From Kingdonia uniflora (taxonomy: Eukaryota > Streptophyta > Magnoliopsida > Ranunculales > Circaeasteraceae), in contig JACGCM010001659.1 of the NCBI GenBank assembly GCA_014058105.1, positions 1,488,001-1,552,000 on the forward strand: a stretch of 64,000 nt of DNA, read 5' to 3'. Each line of letters opens with the position of its first letter. Position 1 is the first letter of the stretch. The notes below the pieces were generated by a model. That model searched no databases and had not been told where the DNA came from. It saw nothing but the letters and a program-made list of their open reading frames with translations. Below are positions 56,376-64,000 of the stretch, one piece after another. Made by a program: the position numbers and the translations under genes.

Positions 56376-59270
56376 GTTTACTGCGAATGAGTCATTGGGT
56401 CTAGTTCTATGGCACCACGACCCTAGGAGTTTCTCCCCCCATTAGGATGGTGGAAGATGTCGTTGTCCACACCCAAGTGCTGGACGCGCAATAAACGACT
56501 TAACATCGTGTGCTGCATCCATATCGAAGTGTTAGATAACTCTTTCGATATATATTGCTTAGTGTACGAGGGCCACTATCAAGATGTTCGATCTGTAAAT
56601 TGACACTCTTGATTTCCCAAGGTCTTGTATTTTGAATTCCTTCCCAAGGTATTCGGCGGCTCTCACGATCTCCCCCAGAGGTCTAATGATTTCAAAATCA
56701 TTTAGTACACTGTTATGATGATACTGAAACTAATTTATATATAAGAATGCATGGATAGATAAGGATATTTGCAAAGTCCTTGACCTTCAAATACTCAGTC
56801 AACTATGTCACATGGGCCCATTGCTTCAAGTCAACAATAACTTTTCCAGTTTTACTACGTACACACCTCGTGTGTCGGGCTTAGTTACTTCCAGAAGCTT
56901 ATATCTTCCCAAGTGGCTTCATGTATATATCAGTATCTAGTTTCCCATATAGATACGCGGTATTTACATTAGACGCATGTCTAGCTTGTCCTCGACAACT
57001 TGACAGACTGATCAGTACCGAAACATTATAGCGTCCATAACCGGGTAATAGATCACACTGCAATCGATACCAGATCTCTTAAAGATTTTTTGGGCAACTA
57101 GTCTTGCCTTTACCATATTATCTCTCTGAGTTAATCATGTTTATGTACCTTTCCCATTTATAACCGATAAGCTCAATGGTATCACTTCGCATTATGTGCA
57201 AGCTGAGCTCTGCTTGGATTTCAGACACCTACTTTTGTTAATGTATAACAACACACAGTTATTTACAATAAGTGGCTCTGAATCCGCATCCTTGATGGCG
57301 AGCACAACAACGAATATGAATACCTTTTAAATGGGTGCTTCCATCCTCGATGAACCGATTACACCATTAGTCATATTTGTCCCTTATTCTGCAGCTCCCC
57401 GGCTCAGAATACTTTCATCTAATGGTGCTTCGCACTAAGTACGAGCCTCAGATTTGTTTGCGGTACTAATTCCCTTGGAACGTTCTGTTGCAGTATTAGT
57501 TCCCCCGGAACGTTCTACTGTGTAGGTGTATTACTTACAGGTACACACTTACGATACTTCAATAGTGTCTATGAATGCGTCTAGCAAATCATTTGCGACC
57601 TATTGAAGGTTTGTAATCCGTTGAACCTTATTGTCACCTAACTAATGTATAGGGATCTAAATGAGACAACGATGGTGTTTTCCAAGATCTTTTGGAAACA
57701 TCCTCAACATTGATTGTCATATCTCCCCCCAATGCTGGGAATATCCTCTCATCAAAGTGACAATTATCTGCCCTGCAGTATATACGTCGCCAGTGGGTCT
57801 AAATATCCAGTGATAAATGCGAATCCTAACCCACATAATACCAGGCCGACGTTGAAGGTCCCATCTTCATATATTGTGGTGCGATTGACACCTGTAAGGA
57901 ACATCCAAATGTTCGTCGATGAGCGACACTGGGCTCCGACCCAGTTACTAGTCGCTTTTGGGAAAAAATAATTTGATGATTTGCTAAGGGATGAACCCTA
58001 ATCAGTGCTGTAGGAGCAAAAATGCATATTCCACACACTAGCTGGAAGCTGTGATCGTAATAACAGTGGCCTAACAATTATCCTAAATTGCTTGATGAGG
58101 TTATCCGCCAATCCCGAGTTGGGTATGGTATGGGGTACTCACGATGCTCAATCATCTATCCCATTTAGCAGTAAAATAATCATCAAAAGCCTGTGAGTCC
58201 AACTCCCTAGCCCCCGTCAAGTCACATCGATCGGTTAATCCAGGAACTGAGCCTGCGATCGAATGATCGAAGTGAGAAGTTGTGGTAACGTTGCATTCCT
58301 AGAACCATCTCCTAGATGCGTCGTTTATGACCATAAATATTCAAGTGTGCCACTATGTGAATGGAAAGGTCCACATGGGTTTCCATGGATACGTTTGGAG
58401 CAAAGGCTGGAGATCCCACTCCACCTTGGTCATAATAGACTTTCCTGAAAAACAAACATTACACGTACACTCTCTGGATCGTCTCTCCTTTCAAGGAAAG
58501 TTGAGATGTAATTCCGATAATCCTCGTTATTCCGGACGGAGGAGTGTATTGGAAACCGTTCCAATAGCGTGTTCTAACCTTTAGATATGGAGTGAATGCA
58601 CAAAACCCTATCTGTCATTTTCCTCGATAGTCATTACGTCATAAGCATTATCATGTATCTCCATAAACTCAGTAAAATCCGGCTGGATGTACTAGTTTAT
58701 AAAATGGTCCAAATACCCTGTATCGTACCGTTAGAGAGTAATAGTGTGACGCACTCAGTGCGTTCTATCATGTTGGCCGTGCCAATGATATTCGTGCCAT
58801 CCCCGATGCACATTGGGTAGACAAAAAATATAGTCCGTGGTACTAATGTCTCTGAGACATGCCGCCACTCATCCGATTATCGGTCATGCTCAATGAGCAG
58901 ATAGATCTATATGCAAGTTGTATGTAGTAGATCAACTATCATACATAGAATTTAACTACTTCCTAAGCAATAAATTCGAATAATCATAATTTATTAGAAC
59001 AAAATAGATCTCATGGATGTCACGAGCACTATATTGAAATATAAATAATATGTTCCCAACAAAATCAAAAATACTAACAACAAAAAGTAAATCAAGTCTG
59101 TCTAGAAAAGAAACTACTAGTGCGCTCTCTAATGTGACATCACATGTCTACTGAGATATCATTACGGATTACTTCGTATGTTGATCCATGACGGCATTCG
59201 TGTCTTCGAAGAAGTCTGACGCTGCGAACTCCAGAGGGGCGGAGTTAGTGTCAACAACTGCCTGGTGGGT
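56376..59270 (-). pseudogene. copia pol (protease, integrase, RT), strongly decayed
   Basis: Only fragments are readable on the minus strand. The clearest is integrase C-terminal text near 57970-57830: VAHRRTFGCSLQVSIAPQ then KMGPSTSAWYYVG. RT text is scattered near 57100-56700 with no YVDD box that I could read. The protease lies near 59000-58700 if the order is normal, but no motif was found. Confidence 0.6.
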
Positions 59271-60086
59271 TCAGACTCTGTCACTTGTAGCCATCCGTGG
59301 TGCATGACATTCCTGTGCCCAGTGTCCTGTGTTACCGCAGTTAAAACAAGTAGATCCCTGATCAGTCTTCTTTTCCTTCTTCACATTGCCTAGTGTCCAT
59401 GATTTCTTAAATCCTTTACCTCTCTTAGGGCTAAAGGGTTTCTGGTTCCCACCCTTCCTGTATCCCTGGTAGCCTCCCCTGCCCCTTCCATATTTTTGTC
59501 CCCGACGTGCAGAGTTGTTTCCCCGAAATTGAACATTGTTTGACGTAGGAAATGACGCACTCCCAGAAGGCCGCATTGCATGATTCTTCATCAAAAGTTC
59601 ATCGTTCTGCTCAGAGAGGAGCAGTGCCTGAATCAAGACTGCATGAGTCTTCAAGTTCTCTTGCTGATCTTGCCTCTGAATCGCAATATTGCTAGCATGG
59701 AAGGTTGATAGAGTCTTATCTATCATTTAAGCATCAATGACTTTCTTCTCACACAGCTCAAGTGTGGAAGTGATTTTATGGACTGCTGAGTTGTAATCAG
59801 CGACCGTCCTAAAATCTTGGAACCTAAGGATGTTCCATTGGTGCATCGCTTTTGATGACCATAACACCCGTGCAAGCTTGCCCATAAGTCAGCTGGCTCA
59901 ACCTTGTTGAGGTAGGATAAACAAAGCCCGTGCTTTGTCCATGGGATCTTCCTTGTTGCCAATAACGATGGTCTTCTGCAGACCAAGTGACTTCAAGAAT
60001 AAGTCAGCGTCAATGCACCAAGTGAGGTAATTGGCTCCAGTGAGCAGCAATGGTGGAAATGCAACATTTTTGAGTGTCGCAGACAT
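59271..60086 (-). pseudogene. copia gag with zinc knuckle
   Basis: Start Met at 60086: MSATLKNVAFPPLLLTGANY, then TWCIDADLFLKSLGL and DPMDKARALFIL. A frameshift follows (59898-59986 overlap), then MIDKTLSTFHASNIAIQRQD. An Arg/Gly-rich stretch (ARRGQKYGRGRGGYQGY) precedes the CCHC knuckle CFNCGNTGHWAQEC at about 59350-59310. Two or three frames are used. The gag-pol boundary at 59271 is a plain stop. Confidence 0.9.
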
Positions 60087-60175
60087 CTATAATGCAAGAT
60101 ATAGATTGTAATAAGAGACAATACATATTAATTACATGGAAGACAAATCATAGTATTTATAATAAATCTAAAAAA

Positions 60176-60600
60176 TGATTTCCAATCATATTAAAGGTAA
60201 ACCCTGTTCATATTCTAAAATACAAGAAATTCTTCTGTGATAATTAAATCCCAAATTTTCCCCTGTAAAAATGACGATCTTAATCTTAGGTGTGCGTTTT
60301 AATTGAATCTTAGTCAAGATTGCTATTCAAAACCACCAGATGTGTCCGTTCCTTATGAAATCCTTTTGAAGTACATGATCTCTAATCATTACTAAAGGCA
60401 ATTCATAGTATTCAAGTCAATGATTCTCAATCATGACTTATAGGTGAATCGTGTTCATATCCTAATAAGCGTTAAATCCCAAATTTACCCCGTAAAATGG
60501 TGATCTTAACCTTAAAGTGCGCTTGAATAGAGTCTTAGCCAAGACAACTATTCAAAACTACTAAATGTGTGATGTCCTTATTATGAGAACTAGGGTGTTC
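60176..60600. repeat. Imperfect tandem duplication in the copia leader (period about 242)
   Basis: The stretch 60176-60355 aligns with 60418-60590. Shared words include CAATCAT, GTTCATAT, TTAAATCCCAAATTT, CCCCNGTAAAA, GATCTTAA and CTTAG(T/C)CAAGA, then CTATTCAAAAC. Confidence 0.75.
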
Positions 60601-61544
60601 TAAGCCCTTAAGTTCTATAAAGGTAGGTATATTCTGGCCAAATGACCCATTTGCTACGAATATGAGGGGTATTAGATGTTTAGCTGACAAGTGGTTCTAT
60701 CCTGAAGTCAGCTGGGTTCACAAGATAGGTTGATTAGGCCTGTCTTTGAACTAACATACTAGGGTACTATAGGTTGCTATTAATGCCTATATACCACTAA
60801 ATGTTATGCATGTAACATCTAATTGCACCTAGATACAAAAAATTGGATCCTCAGACACCAAGTTTTTAAAAATAAAACTAAGTCAATTCCTAATTGAGCT
60901 CTAGTTATTTGTCCGTGACAATTAAATGTGATTTAGATATGACTCACAGTCGTATGCAAATTAGTCTTGGTTTCGTATTATCAGTAATCTCTGATCATGA
61001 TAATTAGTATCCTAGGGGCATACCAGTAATATTCTATTAGCTATCGTAAGATACTTAAATAAGTATTACACAATGTACTTATATCACATATAAGTGAGCC
61101 AATGTTCCTGTACGAGGCACCTATTCCCAAAAAAATTTAAAAAATATTTTGTATAAAAAAATTCAAAATGGGTCCCCCACGGGGTAGGTCCAGTCAATAA
61201 GAATTTTTTTAAAAAAATTGGGCTCAATTTGAGCAAAAATTGGGCTATTTAAAGCCGTTTTAGTGTCTGGACCAGTCTGACTCGGTCTGGGTCAAGGCCT
61301 GGATCGGGTTGACTGGTCTGAACTGGTCTGCCACGTGCCATGCACCCATAGGTTACACGTGCCACACACACACGTGTCACACACGTACACTGCCATGTGT
61401 CATCTTCGGTGAACGTCTGGCAAATTTTTTGACAAATTCCGGTAACTGTCTGGCGGTCGGTCTCCGGTGATAGTCCGACGACAGCCACATGTCATCTTCG
61501 GTGACTGCACGTGCCCCAAATGCCAGGCATGCCATACGTGCCAG
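60601..61544 (-). other. Copia untranslated leader, G-box-rich part
   Basis: No protein. CACGTG occurs at about 61330, 61355, 61370 and 61508, with further near-matches (ACACGTAC, CATGTGTC). The remaining text is CA/GT-rich. It continues after the hAT insertion at 62948. Confidence 0.6.
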
Positions 61545-62947
<1,403 letters not shown>

Positions 62948-63495
62948 CGTGCCAGGCATGCCACACGTGCCATATCACGCCAGCGTGCCACGAGCCCGCG
63001 ACACGTGCCATAGCTGACGTCACAGTGGATAAGGATGACGTCATATAAGATAAATATTAAAAAAATAAATAAAATATTTGCCGGCGTCATCGACAAAAAA
63101 CCGCCATTTTTGGCCGTGAAACTGCCTAGTTTCAACGAGCTATTCCCGGCGATTGGGACATCTCCCAGAGATGTGCCATATATCGTTGGAAAGCTCTCGG
63201 AGTAGGCTATCCAATCGAAGTAGTCTTGCCTCCATCCGATATTCACAGAGAAAAATATACACGTTTGAAAACAGCCCTTTATCAAGGGTAAAAAACATTA
63301 AAAACCCTAATTTTTAATTCGAAAAAATAGGGAAAAATAGGTTTTCAAAACATAATGATCTATTATATAACATAGATTTGAAGATAGGTATACAAAAATC
63401 GTAATATACCTCTTCTCCTGATCGCTTGGTTTCCGTGAAATCTCTTATTAGAAGGAAATATATGCTCTTCTCGTTCCTAGAGCGTGCTGATAACG
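62948..63495 (-). other. Copia leader continued: G-box and bZIP-type palindromes
   Basis: ACACGTG at about 62964 and 63003, with CGTGCCA repeats. TGACGTCA at about 63034 is a perfect bZIP-type palindrome, and GCTGACGTCACAG lies near 63013. CATATAAGATAAATA follows at 63042, a TATA-like word in plus direction. The primer site (reversed CGTTATCAGCACGCTCT) is at 63479-63495. Confidence 0.6.
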
Positions 63496-63736
63496 TGTTG
63501 AGATATGATGAATCTAGAGCAATATAATACTATAGCATGAACAAGAGAGAAAGAGATTTATTGATTATCATAATTGTGTTCTCTGCACTATAATATTTAT
63601 AGACAACCTAGAAGGATTCCTTATTCTACTCTAACTTTCCCATAACCTTATTGGGCCTGTGGGTTTGCTAGGAGTCTGTATAGGACACCCCAACCCTGTT
63701 GGGTTCCTAGCTTGGGCTTGAACTCAACTCCTAACA
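63496..63736 (-). mobile_element. 5' LTR of the copia element (241 bp)
   Basis: TGTTGAGATATGATGAATC to CTCCTAACA. A TATA box on the minus strand (CTATAAATATTAT) lies near 63588-63602. The ATATC duplication follows directly. Confidence 0.9.
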
Positions 63737-63741
63737 ATATC

Positions 63742-64000
63742 AATATATACTGATGTAAGGCCGATTTCCCCCTTCTAATAGAATTAAGCCCTTTTTCAAA
63801 ATTAGACGAATAGAAGTAAAAAAAAATCATACAACCCAACACCTAAAATCTGAAAAATATAGAAAATGAAAATAGTAAAAATATAAATAAAAAAATGAAA
63901 GTTAGTTACCAAACTGCCATTAAAACTCAAACTCACTTATGGTGGTTTACGAGACTGTATTGACGTTTTTTTAGAAGGAATCTAATAATTTTTTGCTTTG
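63742..64000. other. No gene recognised
   Basis: AT-rich flank after the copia insertion. It should be the continuation of the sequence interrupted at 55394. Confidence 0.5.

Overview
This window looks like nuclear DNA of a flowering plant, probably a eudicot. It is AT-rich, most genes are interrupted by introns or stop codons, and nearly all recognisable protein homology belongs to plant transposable elements: Ty3/gypsy, Ty1/copia, LINE, hAT and PIF/Harbinger. Only one stretch looks like an ordinary host gene: the first exon of a selenoprotein-O-like (SelO) protein at 47356-47664. A decayed PMT-type methyltransferase copy follows it at 48370-50085. Every transposon gene here is broken, so the window is largely a record of nested insertions.

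Layout. 1-15657: a minus-strand Tat-lineage Ty3/gypsy element whose 3' end lies outside the window. It has a 5' LTR, gag, protease, RT, RNase H and integrase, plus an antisense coiled-coil ORF. Its gag region is split by two hAT elements (7305-9645 and 9857-13059) and a solo LTR (13496-14211), all with target-site duplications. This element sits inside the transposase gene of an older PIF/Harbinger element (15658-17932). 18305-25030: a hAT element with a decayed BED/hAT-C transposase, itself hit by LTRs, including a solo LTR of the same Tat family (23494-24073). 25031-30550: relics, including a LINE RNase H fragment split by a solo LTR and a possible B3-like fragment. 30553-35114: a degenerate minus-strand copia element. 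35336-39401: a degenerate minus-strand Ty3/gypsy element truncated in integrase.

40186-47131 is the most unusual unit: a PIF/Harbinger element with about 32-bp terminal inverted repeats. It carries three genes: a plant mobile domain (PMD) gene, a DDE transposase and a Myb/NAM-associated ORF1. Three blocks of GGCGCC palindromes lie at the left end, at the right end and exactly between the PMD gene and the transposase. The middle block reads as two element ends joined head to head, so the unit looks like a fusion of a PMD module and a transposase module.

47132-55389 holds the SelO exon, the methyltransferase pseudogene, a LINE relic split by a TTA-flanked MITE, and an LTR-like stretch. 55395-63736 is a full-length copia element with both LTRs and an ATATC target duplication. 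Nested in its long leader is a hAT element (61545-62947) carrying the C-terminal two thirds of a canonical histone H3 gene.

All functional calls come from reading translated sequence by eye; family names are from recognised motifs, not from database searches.
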